From UKL13-2 sp038206765 (lineage in GTDB: Bacteria > Pseudomonadota > Gammaproteobacteria > Burkholderiales > Usitatibacteraceae): a stretch of 64,000 bases of DNA. Under the pieces are notes generated by a model. That model was not told the DNA's origin. It was given only the letters and a program-made list of their open reading frames with translations, and made no database searches. The stretch spans positions 7,116 through 71,115 of the forward strand of contig JBBRAM010000020.1 in assembly GCA_038206765.1 (NCBI GenBank), read 5' to 3'. Within the stretch, counting starts at the first letter, position 1. The number at the start of each line of letters is the position of its first letter. This document shows positions 1 to 9,128 of the stretch, one piece after another. Position numbers and translations under genes: made by a program.

Positions 1-774
1 TTGGCGCAGCTATCGATTAGTCCCGGTAAGGTTGATGCTGTTTTTGCCGGGGAGACCGCGCATTTTTCACTCGTTCTAACCAACCCCAGCCTACCCCGCT
101 TTGCGGTGGGCGTAAAACGCACCAAATTACGCGACGCCGAACCGAGCTTTGGTGATATCGCCAGCCGGAGCAGCACAACATTTTCGATCCCGATGGTCGC
201 CGAAAAACGCGGCTATACAGCCTGTGGGCGGCTAGAAATTTTTACCGAGTATCCAGTTGGTTTGTTTCATTCATGGTCGTATGTTGATTTCAATATGCGC
301 TGCTTAACCTATCCCAAGCCCGACACCGGCGGCGGCGCCTTACCCAGCAATGCACGCGGCAGCGGTGTGGGCAATATCGCCGTCAAGGGCGATGAAGAGT
401 TTCAATCGCTCCGCGCCTATCGTGCGGGAGACACACCGCGCCAGATTGCTTGGAAAGCGTTGGCGCGTGAACAGGGTTTGTTATCCAAGGAATTCGGTGC
501 CACGGCTAGTGCCGATTTTTGGCTCGATTTTGACTGCGAAGCTTTGCTACACCTGGGCCATGAGGAACGTCTGAGCCGACTTACATGGTGGATTTTAGAG
601 GCCGAACGCCTACACGTGCCATACGGTTTGAAATTACAAAATCAATCGTTCAATCCATCCACAGGTTACGTCCACTATGAGCAATGCTTACAAGCATTGG
701 CACTGTTTGGGTTGTCCGCTTTAGTGTCGGAAGTGTCGGAAGCGCCTGAAACACCGGCGGCAACCAATGATTAA
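1..774 (+). CDS. DUF58 domain protein, 5' end cut by the window edge
   Basis: The reading frame is open from the first base, so the true start most likely lies upstream; the TTG at base 1 is not convincing. The C-terminal half carries the DUF58 signature around residues 130-165 (E-F-x-S-L-R-x-Y-x-x-G-D, then I-A-W-K-A-L-A-R). DUF58 proteins are vWA-like and usually sit beside a MoxR ATPase and a TgpA-type transglutaminase. Here the stop codon overlaps the next gene, a TgpA homologue, by 8 bases, so the two are translationally coupled. A MoxR ATPase would be expected just upstream, outside the window. The exact biochemical role of the family is not established. Confidence 0.85.
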   Translation: MAQLSISPGKVDAVFAGETAHFSLVLTNPSLPRFAVGVKRTKLRDAEPSFGDIASRSSTTFSIPMVAEKRGYTACGRLEIFTEYPVGLFHSWSYVDFNMRCLTYPKPDTGGGALPSNARGSGVGNIAVKGDEEFQSLRAYRAGDTPRQIAWKALAREQGLLSKEFGATASADFWLDFDCEALLHLGHEERLSRLTWWILEAERLHVPYGLKLQNQSFNPSTGYVHYEQCLQALALFGLSALVSEVSEAPETPAATND

Positions 775-2872
775 CCAGGGCGCGCTCACACTAGCCAATG
801 TTATGTGGCTGCTCGCCGCGATGTCGTTTGTGATCGCGCCGCATGTAGCGCACTTACCGGCTTGGGTGACGGCAACCTGTATCGCAGCTGGCGTTTGGCG
901 TTTGTGGAGCGCTCGGAAAGCGTTGCGCACGCCGCCGTGGTGGCTGATGGCGATCATCACCGTCGCAATTACGGCAGGCGCGTTTTTTGAATACAAACGC
1001 TTGTTTGGCCGCGAGGTAGGCGTGACATTGCTGATTGTGATGCTTTGTCTCAAAGTGCTTGAAATGAAAATGAAGCGCGATGTGTTGCTGGTGATTTTTC
1101 TAGGTTTTTTTCTGGCGCTCACCAATTTTTTATATTCACAATCCATTTTCATGGGCGCGTACATGTTTGGCTGCGTGTGGATTTTTATCGCCACCCTGAT
1201 TGGTTTCCAACGCATTAATACCGAGGCAACCGTCCGTGAGCGGATCGTCCCGGCGGCCTGGCTCATGCTACAGGCGATTCCGATGATGCTGGTGCTGTTT
1301 TTTCTTTTTCCTCGTCTATCCGGGCCGTTGTGGAGCATGCCCCAGGAGAATCAAGCGATATCGGGATTGTCTGACAGCATGACACCAGGCGATATTAGCA
1401 GCCTCAGCTTGTCCGACGCGATTGCGTTCAGGGTCGATTTTGAGAGCGTCACGCCGCAAAGCCAAGAGCTTTACTGGCGCGGCCCCGTGCTGGGAAGGCA
1501 GTCTGGGCGCGGCTGGACACCGATTTCCACCGAAGAGCGCAGCCAACTTAATTTTGAGAAGCGATCACCGCCGATTAAGTATCGGGTGACACTACAACCG
1601 CACAATAAAACCTGGCTCTTCGCGCTAGATTTGCCTGCGGCTTTGCCTGCCGAAGCACAGGGACGTGCGTTTTTTTTGGCAGATTTTCAAATGCGCTCTC
1701 GCGAGCCCGTCTCCCAGCTAATCGCCTATGATGTGACGTCGCACTTGGGTTACCGAACGCTTGACCCGCTCACCCCGATTGATCGCCAAAATAGTCTGCG
1801 TTACAACAGCAACTTTAATCCCCGCACTATCGCTTATGGAAAAAAATTAGCCGAGGACAATCCTGATCCAAAAGCGCTGGTCGAAAAACTATTCACTCTT
1901 TACAACAAAGAGTTCACTTATACCTTGGAGCCCCCAAAGCTCGGCGTGAATTCGATGGATGAATTTTTGTTCGAGACCAAGCAAGGTTTTTGCGAGCACT
2001 ATGCCGGCAGCTTTGTCTTGATCTTGCGTGCGGCCGGCATCCCGGCACGGGTTGTGACGGGCTATCAAGGCGGCGACATCAATCCCATTACCAAACAGAT
2101 GATCGTGCGCCAGTCCGATGCCCATGCGTGGACCGAAGTTTGGTTTGATGACCTCGGCTGGCTCAGGGTTGATCCGACTTCCTTTGTCTCGCCGCTGCGG
2201 ATTAATCGCGGCTTGAGCGCTGCCGTTGGGCCGCAGGGCGCGTTTAACATCATGATGGAGGCCGACAAACTAGGCATTCTTCGCCAGCTTCGTTATTCGT
2301 GGGACGCCGTCAATAGCCAGTGGAATCAATGGGTAGTGGGGTTTAACGCAGATCGTCAACGAAATTTGTTTGAAAATTTTGGCATACGTGATGTCGATTG
2401 GCGCTCAACTGGTTTGGCACTGCTGATCGGTATATTCATTGCGGGCGGGGTGGTTGGCGGCATACTTTTTTGGCGCGTTTATCAAACCAAAAAAGAGCCA
2501 GTTGTGGCCGCTTATGATCGTCTCTGCGGCAAGTTAGCGCAGCTAAAATCGAACACGGGTGCTGACTTAACGCGCGCACCGCACGAGGGGCCAATGGATT
2601 TTCTGAACCGAATTGCGTTGCATCACCCGAGGCTCGCACCCGAACTACAGCCCTTATTTGAGCAATACATTGCGTTGCGGTACGGGCAGGGACGGGAACA
2701 GGAACAAGCACACCACCAGGGACAAGACAAACGACCGGGCGAGGGACGCGGACAGCCTTCTAGCCATGCCCATAAATCACCAAGCCGCGCCGGCTCAGAT
2801 GCGACCGCACAATTTATTCGCGGCGTGCGTCGATTTAGAATTCGCCGAACGACAAATTCGACAAAACGATAA
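767..2872 (+). CDS. tgpA: TgpA-type membrane transglutaminase (DUF3488/DUF4129)
   Basis: A 701-residue inner-membrane protein. Residues 1-190 contain several hydrophobic segments (the DUF3488 region), followed by a periplasmic transglutaminase-like domain with a complete triad: Cys409 in G-F-C-E-H-Y-A, His453 in D-A-H-A-W-T-E, and Asp469 in R-V-D-P-T. A further membrane helix lies near 548-570, followed by a cytoplasmic DUF4129-like tail. The last 60 residues are rich in Gln, Gly and Arg with imperfect repeats and are probably disordered. TgpA of Pseudomonas aeruginosa is an essential membrane transglutaminase; its substrate is not firmly known. The start ATG overlaps the end of the DUF58 gene by 8 bases. 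Confidence 0.92.
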   Translation: MINQGALTLANVMWLLAAMSFVIAPHVAHLPAWVTATCIAAGVWRLWSARKALRTPPWWLMAIITVAITAGAFFEYKRLFGREVGVTLLIVMLCLKVLEMKMKRDVLLVIFLGFFLALTNFLYSQSIFMGAYMFGCVWIFIATLIGFQRINTEATVRERIVPAAWLMLQAIPMMLVLFFLFPRLSGPLWSMPQENQAISGLSDSMTPGDISSLSLSDAIAFRVDFESVTPQSQELYWRGPVLGRQSGRGWTPISTEERSQLNFEKRSPPIKYRVTLQPHNKTWLFALDLPAALPAEAQGRAFFLADFQMRSREPVSQLIAYDVTSHLGYRTLDPLTPIDRQNSLRYNSNFNPRTIAYGKKLAEDNPDPKALVEKLFTLYNKEFTYTLEPPKLGVNSMDEFLFETKQGFCEHYAGSFVLILRAAGIPARVVTGYQGGDINPITKQMIVRQSDAHAWTEVWFDDLGWLRVDPTSFVSPLRINRGLSAAVGPQGAFNIMMEADKLGILRQLRYSWDAVNSQWNQWVVGFNADRQRNLFENFGIRDVDWRSTGLALLIGIFIAGGVVGGILFWRVYQTKKEPVVAAYDRLCGKLAQLKSNTGADLTRAPHEGPMDFLNRIALHHPRLAPELQPLFEQYIALRYGQGREQEQAHHQGQDKRPGEGRGQPSSHAHKSPSRAGSDATAQFIRGVRRFRIRRTTNSTKR

Positions 2873-2930
2873 CGTTAATCGGCGGTCGGCCGTAGTAGGA
2901 TGTTAGCCATGACGTCAACAGGAGCACATC

Positions 2931-3698
2931 ATGCAAATCATCACATCCGTTAAACACCAAGTCTCAATTGACGAATGGCAGACCCGGACCGATCTCGCTG
3001 CCTGCTATCGCTTGGTTGCGCATCAAGGCTGGGATGATTTGGTATTTACGCATATCACCGCAAAAATTCCCGGTTTGGACAATCAATTTCTCATCAATCC
3101 CTACGGCATGATGTTTGAGGAAATCACAGCCTCCAGCTTGGTTAAAATCGATGGCGACGGCAACAAACTAGATGCCGAGAATCCCTACCCGATTAACCCT
3201 GCTGGGTTCGTGATCCACAGCGCCATTCATGCTGCACGCGACGATGCCAAATGCGTCCTGCACACCCATTCGATCAACGGCGTTGCAGTATCCGCACAAA
3301 AAGACGGTGTGCTGCCTATTTCACAACATTCGATTTTTGTGATTCCCAGCCTCGCTTATCACGACTATGAGGGTGTAGCGTTAAGCGATGATGAAAAGCC
3401 GCGCTTGGTGCGTGATTTGGGCGATAACCGGTATTTTATGCTGCGTAACCACGGCCTGCTAACGGTTGGCAGAACGATTGCCGACGCATTTATGGGTATG
3501 TATTTTTTTGAGGCGACCTGCATGATTCAAATCCGCGCCCAAGCGGGGGGCGGTCCACTCACCATGATTTCGCAATCCATTCTCGATGGCGCCAAAGCGC
3601 AAGCCAAAGCAGTCACCAAGGGTATGGGGCCGGGTGCATTGGCATGGCCAGCATTGCTGCGTAAATTGGATAGAATGGATGCATCGTATAAAAGTTAA
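2931..3698 (+). CDS. class II aldolase/adducin family protein
   Basis: A 255-residue cytoplasmic protein with the class II aldolase fold. The metal-binding His-x-His is visible in L-H-T-H-S near residue 108, and the third histidine lies in R-N-H-G near residue 173. The start is supported by AGGAG seven bases upstream of ATG. Relatives split into sugar-phosphate aldolases, epimerases and many proteins of unknown substrate; this one resembles the uncharacterised adducin-type group, so no substrate is assigned. It leads a plus-strand run into lipid or hydroxyacid metabolism genes, although the 58-base gap upstream shows it is separate from tgpA. Confidence 0.85.
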   Translation: MQIITSVKHQVSIDEWQTRTDLAACYRLVAHQGWDDLVFTHITAKIPGLDNQFLINPYGMMFEEITASSLVKIDGDGNKLDAENPYPINPAGFVIHSAIHAARDDAKCVLHTHSINGVAVSAQKDGVLPISQHSIFVIPSLAYHDYEGVALSDDEKPRLVRDLGDNRYFMLRNHGLLTVGRTIADAFMGMYFFEATCMIQIRAQAGGGPLTMISQSILDGAKAQAKAVTKGMGPGALAWPALLRKLDRMDASYKS

Positions 3699-3713
3699 AG
3701 CTGGAAGTCGCTC

Positions 3714-4046
3714 ATGAAAGGCGCGAAAATGGAAACAACAGCCCCACGCTACACATCGCTTAAAACATTTTATCCATACTATTTATCCGAGCATGCCAAC
3801 CTCACCTGCCGTCGCCTGCATTTCGTGGGCACCTCGCTGGTACTGGTTTTTGTTGGCTTGGCAATATTTAGACAAAACCCGAACTGGCTCTTTGCCGCAA
3901 TTCCTTCCGGGTATGGATTTGCATGGGTGGGCCATTTTTTCTTTGAACACAACCGCCCTGCCACCTTCAAATATCCGCTCTATAGCTTTGCAAGCGATTG
4001 GATCATGTATGCCGAAATTTGGACCGGAAAAGTAAAACTCGGATGA
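3714..4046 (+). CDS. Mpo1-like / DUF962 small membrane protein
   Basis: A 110-residue protein with the hallmark start of the DUF962 (Mpo1) family: Y-P-Y-Y-L-S-E-H then T-C-R-R-L-H-F-V-G-T at residues 20-42, two hydrophobic segments (about 42-58 and 61-77) and the conserved G-H-F-F-F-E-H-N near 74-81. Yeast Mpo1 is an Fe(II) dioxygenase that alpha-oxidises 2-hydroxy fatty acids, using histidines in these motifs. A bacterial role in hydroxy-fatty-acid metabolism is an inference, but it fits the acyl-CoA genes downstream. An alternative start at 3729 has an AAAGG sequence upstream. The stop overlaps the next gene by four bases (ATGA). Confidence 0.85.
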   Translation: MKGAKMETTAPRYTSLKTFYPYYLSEHANLTCRRLHFVGTSLVLVFVGLAIFRQNPNWLFAAIPSGYGFAWVGHFFFEHNRPATFKYPLYSFASDWIMYAEIWTGKVKLG

Positions 4047-4795
4047 TCCCAAAAGATGCCAATCGCCGCCGACTTTTTATCATGCGCCACGGCAGCGTGA
4101 CTTACTTTGACCCATCCGGCAAACCACTTCAACCCGAAAGCGCATCGCTTACCGCTGACGGCGTGTTGCAGGCAAAAGCGGCGGGTAAATTATTTGCGTC
4201 CCAACAAGCGATATTTGATCGCGTCATTGTCAGCGGACTCATTCGAACCGTTGAAACCGCACAGCAGGTTTTAGCGGAAACCGGGCAACAAATTGCGATT
4301 GAGACGCGTCCCAATTTGGTCGAACTCAAAGGCGGGCATTTGGGCTCCATTGCTGATGCTGATTTAAAGACCGCATTCCACGGGGCGTTTGACGGCATGG
4401 TGCAAGAAAACACGCGTTTCTTGGGCGGCGAATCGGTCGGTGAATTGTTAGACCGCGTTATTCCCGAGATCGATGCACTACGTGCTGCAACCGACTGGGA
4501 TATTGCCTTGCTGGTGCTGCATGGTGGTGTTAATCGGGCGGTATTGTCCTATCTTTTAAGCGGGCAGCGCATGATGATGGGCGGCTTGGCGCAAGCGCCT
4601 GCGTGCATCAACGCAGTCGACGTTGGCGAGATAAAAGGTGATGTGGTGCTGCGCGCCATGAACGTTTCGCCGACCGATTATTTGCAAACTGAGACCCGTA
4701 AAACAACGATGGAATCATTGTTTGAACATTACGAACAATATCGCCTAAATCGGCTAAAAACAGGTGCCGGATTTGGAGAACAAATCAATGTCTGA
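4043..4795 (+). CDS. histidine phosphatase family protein (phosphoglycerate mutase-like)
   Basis: A 250-residue protein with the branch-1 histidine phosphatase signature: I-M-R-H-G-S near residues 13-18 (catalytic His in R-H-G), the second arginine in S-G-L-I-R-T-V-E-T-A near 64-73, and a C-terminal V-L-H-G-G-V-N-R near 155-162. The ATG at 4043 is preferred over an in-frame ATG at 3998 because it gives the four-base ATGA overlap with the upstream gene and starts just before the RHG motif. It overlaps the next gene by 8 bases, a kinase related to the mammalian ACAD10/11 kinase domain, so it may act on the same phosphorylated intermediate; that link is inference. Confidence 0.88.
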   Translation: MIPKDANRRRLFIMRHGSVTYFDPSGKPLQPESASLTADGVLQAKAAGKLFASQQAIFDRVIVSGLIRTVETAQQVLAETGQQIAIETRPNLVELKGGHLGSIADADLKTAFHGAFDGMVQENTRFLGGESVGELLDRVIPEIDALRAATDWDIALLVLHGGVNRAVLSYLLSGQRMMMGGLAQAPACINAVDVGEIKGDVVLRAMNVSPTDYLQTETRKTTMESLFEHYEQYRLNRLKTGAGFGEQINV

Positions 4796-5909
4796 AGGCC
4801 AATCAACATCAGGCTTCGATCATTTCAAAGGCACCAAGCCAGTCGCCAAGCAGCATGAATTTGAGATTGGCGCATTAGCGACATGGCTAAAGTCTAGTAC
4901 TGGCGCGGACTTTAGCAATATGATGGTCGAGCAATTCAAGGGCGGGCAATCTAATCCCACCTTTAAATTAGTGACCAAAGATCGATCCTACGTGATGCGT
5001 GCCAAGCCGGGCCCGGCCGCTAAACTACTGCCGTCCGCACACATGATTGAACGTGAGTACGAAGTCATGACAGCCCTCGGGAAAACCGATATTCCGGTTC
5101 CTAAAACAATTGCCCTTTGCAATGATGAAGCCGTGATTGGCCGCGCATTTTATGTCATGGAAATGGTCGAAGGCCGCGTACTTTGGGATCCGGCGATGCC
5201 GGGGCTATCCAACGCCGAGCGTACCGCCATTTTTGACGAAATGAATGCGGTCATGGCGAGATTACATCAGGTCGATTATGCCGCATTTGGTTTGGGTAGC
5301 TTCGGCAAACCGGGCAACTATTTAGAACGACAAATCGGCCGCTGGACGAAGCAATATCGCGCTTCGGAGACCGAAAAAATTGAGGCAATGGATCGACTCA
5401 TCGACTGGTTGCCTGCACACATACCCCCAGGGGAGGAAACCGGCGTAGTACATGGCGATTACCGGCTGGATAATCTGATTCTCCACCCGACTGAGCCACG
5501 AATTTTGGCGATTCTCGACTGGGAACTCTCCACCCTCGGACATCCGTTAGTCGATTTTGCTTATCATTGCATGACTTGGCATGTGCCGCCGAGCGCCTTT
5601 CGGGGGCTCGCTGGTTTGGATTTGGTCGCACTCGGCATTCCAGAGCAGCCGGAATATATTGCTAAATATTGCCAACGCACTGGGCGCATTGGGACCGATA
5701 GCGACGGTAAAGCAGGAATCGAAAATTTTGATTATTACTTGGCCTACAACATGTTCCGTATGGCGGGCATTTTGCAGGGCATTATGAAGCGCGTCGTCGA
5801 TGGCACAGCGGCCTCCGAACAAGCGATCGCGATGGGCAAAGCCGCAAAGCCGATTGCGGAGCTTGGCTGGAAAATGGTTGAACGATTGATGCGTAAGTCA
5901 TCTCTTTAA
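4788..5909 (+). CDS. aminoglycoside-phosphotransferase-like kinase (ACAD10/11 kinase type)
   Basis: A 373-residue protein kinase-like-fold phosphotransferase. The Brenner motif H-G-D-Y-R-L-D-N begins at His222, and the metal-binding aspartate follows in I-L-D-W-E-L-S-T-L-G-H-P. The N-lobe has G-G-x-S-N-P-T and an ion-pair lysine region V-M-R-A-K-P. The ATG at 4788 is chosen because GGAGAA lies seven bases upstream; an in-frame ATG at 4764 lacks this. In mammals the same domain is fused to an acyl-CoA dehydrogenase (ACAD10, ACAD11), and in the Pseudomonas levulinate pathway LvaA phosphorylates 4-hydroxyacyl-CoA. Here the dehydrogenase follows immediately as a separate gene, which makes a 4-hydroxyacyl-CoA kinase role likely. 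Confidence 0.88.
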   Translation: MSEGQSTSGFDHFKGTKPVAKQHEFEIGALATWLKSSTGADFSNMMVEQFKGGQSNPTFKLVTKDRSYVMRAKPGPAAKLLPSAHMIEREYEVMTALGKTDIPVPKTIALCNDEAVIGRAFYVMEMVEGRVLWDPAMPGLSNAERTAIFDEMNAVMARLHQVDYAAFGLGSFGKPGNYLERQIGRWTKQYRASETEKIEAMDRLIDWLPAHIPPGEETGVVHGDYRLDNLILHPTEPRILAILDWELSTLGHPLVDFAYHCMTWHVPPSAFRGLAGLDLVALGIPEQPEYIAKYCQRTGRIGTDSDGKAGIENFDYYLAYNMFRMAGILQGIMKRVVDGTAASEQAIAMGKAAKPIAELGWKMVERLMRKSSL

Positions 5910-5937
5910 AAATTTTAATCACGGAAAGAAGCCAGCA

Positions 5938-7158
5938 ATGAATTTTACCTATTCCGAAAAAGTTGTCGCGCTGCAACAACGTATGGAGGCGTTTTTTGCC
6001 GAACATATTTTGCCGAACGAAGCGAGATTCAACGACGATATCGCTGCCAACACCGCCGCCGGTAAACGCTGGACACCGGTGCAATTGCTTGGCGAACTGA
6101 AGCCCAAAGCGCAGGCCGCAGGCTTGTGGAATCTATTCATGCCGGGCAAGCACGGCGCGGGCCTAACCAATCTCGAATACGCGCCGCTCGCCGAGATCAC
6201 TGGACGCGTGCACTGGGCACCGGAAGTCTTTAACTGTTCCGCACCCGACACCGGCAACATGGAAGTGCTGACGCAATACGGCACACCAGAGCAGCAAGAC
6301 CAATGGTTAAAGCCACTCCTACGCGGCGAGATCCGTTCCGCTTTTGCGATGACCGAGCCAGGTGTTGCGTCTTCTGATGCCACCAATGTTGAGACAAAAA
6401 TTGAAAGGGATGGTAGCGATTACGTGGTCAACGGCCGGAAATGGTGGATATCGGGTGCGGGCGATCCGCGCTGCAAAATCTACATTGTGATGGGCAAGAC
6501 TGATCCGAATGCGGGCGTACATTCGCAGCAATCGATGATTTTGGTGCCATCCGATACACCCGGCGTCACGGTCGTGCGTCCTCTTCCCGTGTTTGGCTAT
6601 GACGACGCGCCACACGGGCATTGCGAGATTGTTTTTGAAAACGTTCGTGTGCCGAAAGAAAACATTTTGCTTGGTGAAGGCCGGGGTTTCGAAATTGCAC
6701 AGGGTCGCTTGGGACCGGGACGCATTCACCATTGCATGCGTTTGATCGGACTATCAGAGCGGATGCTTGAACTGATGTGCAAACGTCTGCAATCGCGCAC
6801 CGCATTCGGCAAGCCGATCGCCGCACAATCTGTCTGGAGCGAGCGTACTGCCGAATCACGTTGCATGATTGAACAGGCGCGTTTGCTCACGTTAAAAGCG
6901 GCATACATGATGGACGTAGCGGGCAATAAAGTCGCGAAGAAAGAAATCGCCATGATAAAAATTGTCGCGCCCAACATGGCGCAGCAAATTATTGATTGGG
7001 CGATTCAGGCCCATGGTGCGGGTGGTTTAAGCGACGATTTCCCGTTGGCCTACGCCTATACCTGGGCGCGCATCCTGCGCTTGGCTGACGGCCCGGACGA
7101 GGTGCATCGCGCCTCCCTGGCAAAGATGGAGTTCGGGAAATATCTCGGCAAACCGTAG
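5938..7158 (+). CDS. acyl-CoA dehydrogenase (ACAD10/11-like)
   Basis: A 406-residue flavoprotein with the full acyl-CoA dehydrogenase layout: helical N-terminal domain (1-125), the FAD-contacting beta domain with F-A-M-T-E-P and W-W-I-S-G-A near 137-180, and the C-terminal helical domain with R-x-x-F-G-K-P near 288 and a conserved Q-x-x-G-G-x-G-like segment (A-H-G-A-G-G-L) near 360. It follows the kinase gene by 28 bases and has a GGAAAG ribosome site. Mammalian ACAD10/11 are proposed to convert phosphorylated 4-hydroxyacyl-CoA to the 3-hydroxy or enoyl form for beta-oxidation. The same step is inferred here; chain length is not predictable. Confidence 0.92.
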   Translation: MNFTYSEKVVALQQRMEAFFAEHILPNEARFNDDIAANTAAGKRWTPVQLLGELKPKAQAAGLWNLFMPGKHGAGLTNLEYAPLAEITGRVHWAPEVFNCSAPDTGNMEVLTQYGTPEQQDQWLKPLLRGEIRSAFAMTEPGVASSDATNVETKIERDGSDYVVNGRKWWISGAGDPRCKIYIVMGKTDPNAGVHSQQSMILVPSDTPGVTVVRPLPVFGYDDAPHGHCEIVFENVRVPKENILLGEGRGFEIAQGRLGPGRIHHCMRLIGLSERMLELMCKRLQSRTAFGKPIAAQSVWSERTAESRCMIEQARLLTLKAAYMMDVAGNKVAKKEIAMIKIVAPNMAQQIIDWAIQAHGAGGLSDDFPLAYAYTWARILRLADGPDEVHRASLAKMEFGKYLGKP

Positions 7159-7238
7159 CGTTTCAAATTTACCTGGCACAGCGGTTGGTTTGGATGACTT
7201 CTGTTAGCCGCTCAAAATAAAATATTGAGGAGCACATC

Positions 7239-8939
7239 ATGGCGAATGCAGCCGCATTAGAACCCAAATGGTGGTTAAAGCATTATCCGGCGGGCGTCGT
7301 CCATGAGATTGATTTAACGCGTTACGCGTCGCTGCCCGCGATGGCCGACGAAGCCTTTGAGAAATATCGCGACAACCCCGCTTTCACCTGCATGGATAAA
7401 ACGATAACCTTTGGCGAGGTCGATGTCCTCTCCAAAGCGCTCGCGGCTTGGTTCCAATCGAAGGGCTTGGCGCGCGGCGCGCGCATCGCGTTGATGATGC
7501 CCAATATTCTGCAATATCCAATCGCGATTATTGCGGTGCTGCGGGCGGGCTACGTGGTAGTGAATGTCAATCCGCTCTACACGCCGCGAGAATTGGAGCA
7601 CCAGCTGACCGACAGTGGTTCCGAAGCGATTATCATTCTGGAAAATTTTGCCACGACGTTGGAGGCGATTCTACCGAAAACAAAAATCAAGCATGTCATC
7701 TTGGCATCCGTTGGCGATTTGCTGGGTTTTCCGAAAGGCATGATTACCAATTTCATCGTGCGCCGCGTAAAAAAAGCCGTGCCGAAATTTAGCATGCACG
7801 GCTCCGTCTGGTTTAACGACTGCTTGAGCGCTGGGCGCAGCTTGCCGTTTAGCAAACCCCAGTTGCGCCCGGATGATATTGCGTTTTTGCAGTACACGGG
7901 CGGCACAACGGGCGTTTCCAAAGGTGCGGTACTGGTGCATTCCAATATTTACGGTAACGCGCTCGTTGCTGAGGCATGGTTGCAACCCGCGTTGAACGAT
8001 ACCCGCAAAGGGGCATTGAACGAGCCGATGGTCATCGTTTGCGCCTTGCCCATGTACCATATTTTTGCGCTGGTCAGCTGCATGTGGATGGCGATCAAAA
8101 CCGGTGGCCATAATATTCTGATCCCCAACCCACGCGACCTCGAAGGCATGATTGCGACGATTGGCAAACAGAAATTCAACGTACTGCCGGCAGTGAATAC
8201 GATGTTTAATTCACTCGTCAATCATCCCGCCTTTGCTACGCTCGACTTCTCTGGGCTACGAATCTCAAACGGCGGCGGCATGGCCGTCCAGCGCGCGGTG
8301 GCCGACAAATGGTTGGGGCTCACCCACACCCCAATTGTTGAGGGCTATGGCTTGACGGAAACATCATCGGGTGCAACCTGCAACGAAATCATGAGCACCG
8401 TTTATTCCGGTGATGTTGGCATGCCGATGCCGAGCACAGAAATTTCCATCCGCGATGATGCCGAAAATGAAGTGCCTTTAGGGCAATCCGGCGAAATTTG
8501 CATCCGTGGTCCGCAAGTGATGCGCGGGTACTGGCAGCGGCCGGATGAAACCGCGAGCGCAATGACGAAAGATGGTTTCTTTAAATCTGGCGACATCGGC
8601 ATCATGTTGCCAAACGGCCACGTGAAAATTGTTGATCGGAAGAAAGACATGATTTTGGTTTCGGGCTTTAATGTTTATCCGAATGAAATCGAAGATGTCG
8701 TCGCGTCCTGCCCAGGCGTGCTGGAGTGTGCGGTGGTCGGTGTGCCGGACGAAAAAACAGGCGAGGCTGTGCGGCTTTTTATCGTCAAAAAAGACCCGGC
8801 GCTGATCGAGGCCGCCGTGATGGACTATTGTCGAAAAAATCTCACAGGCTACAAATGCCCCAAGTCGATTGTGTTCCGCGACGCGCTGCCGAAATCGAAT
8901 GTGGGCAAAATTCTGCGGCGGGAGTTGCGGGATAAATAG
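7239..8939 (+). CDS. fadD: long-chain fatty acid-CoA ligase (FadD-like)
   Basis: A 566-residue ANL-family adenylating enzyme. The P-loop-like motif Y-T-G-G-T-T-G-V-S-K-G lies near residues 214-224, G-Y-G-L-T-E-T-S near 369, K-S-G-D-I-G near 449, D-R-K-K-D-M near 466, and the catalytic C-terminal lysine in S-N-V-G-K-I-L-R-R near 557. The length is typical of bacterial FadD. AGGAG lies seven bases before ATG, with the same leader as the aldolase gene at 2931. The 80-base gap from the dehydrogenase could hold a promoter, but none is clear. It would supply acyl-CoA to the kinase and dehydrogenase upstream. Confidence 0.93.
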   Translation: MANAAALEPKWWLKHYPAGVVHEIDLTRYASLPAMADEAFEKYRDNPAFTCMDKTITFGEVDVLSKALAAWFQSKGLARGARIALMMPNILQYPIAIIAVLRAGYVVVNVNPLYTPRELEHQLTDSGSEAIIILENFATTLEAILPKTKIKHVILASVGDLLGFPKGMITNFIVRRVKKAVPKFSMHGSVWFNDCLSAGRSLPFSKPQLRPDDIAFLQYTGGTTGVSKGAVLVHSNIYGNALVAEAWLQPALNDTRKGALNEPMVIVCALPMYHIFALVSCMWMAIKTGGHNILIPNPRDLEGMIATIGKQKFNVLPAVNTMFNSLVNHPAFATLDFSGLRISNGGGMAVQRAVADKWLGLTHTPIVEGYGLTETSSGATCNEIMSTVYSGDVGMPMPSTEISIRDDAENEVPLGQSGEICIRGPQVMRGYWQRPDETASAMTKDGFFKSGDIGIMLPNGHVKIVDRKKDMILVSGFNVYPNEIEDVVASCPGVLECAVVGVPDEKTGEAVRLFIVKKDPALIEAAVMDYCRKNLTGYKCPKSIVFRDALPKSNVGKILRRELRDK

Positions 8940-9071
8940 TAAAATCGGCAGTGTAGATTTGTTAAACGGTGGCCTTGCAAAAAATGAACAAAGTCTGCTT
9001 CCAGAGTGCCGTTCCGAGCAAAAGTACCTCAAAACACCCGTCAGTGCTCGTGTTTAGACCGCGCATTGGCT

Positions 9072-9107
9072 CATCATTATTTGCATCATTATTCGCATCA
9101 TCATCTT
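9072..9107 (+). repeat. three tandem 12-bp units upstream of the amidase gene
   Basis: Three copies of a 12-bp unit of the form CATCATTATTYG, the third degenerate, lie about 22 bases upstream of the amidase start codon. This is the same unit length as the coding repeats in ppk1, panE and earP in this window. Confidence 0.75.
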
Positions 9108-9128
9108 AATCATCTAACGGGACGCAAC

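Noticed and set aside
3998..4042. Upstream ATG for the histidine phosphatase
   Set aside because: It lies inside the Mpo1-like gene and would add residues not matching the family; the ATGA overlap at 4043 is the better start.
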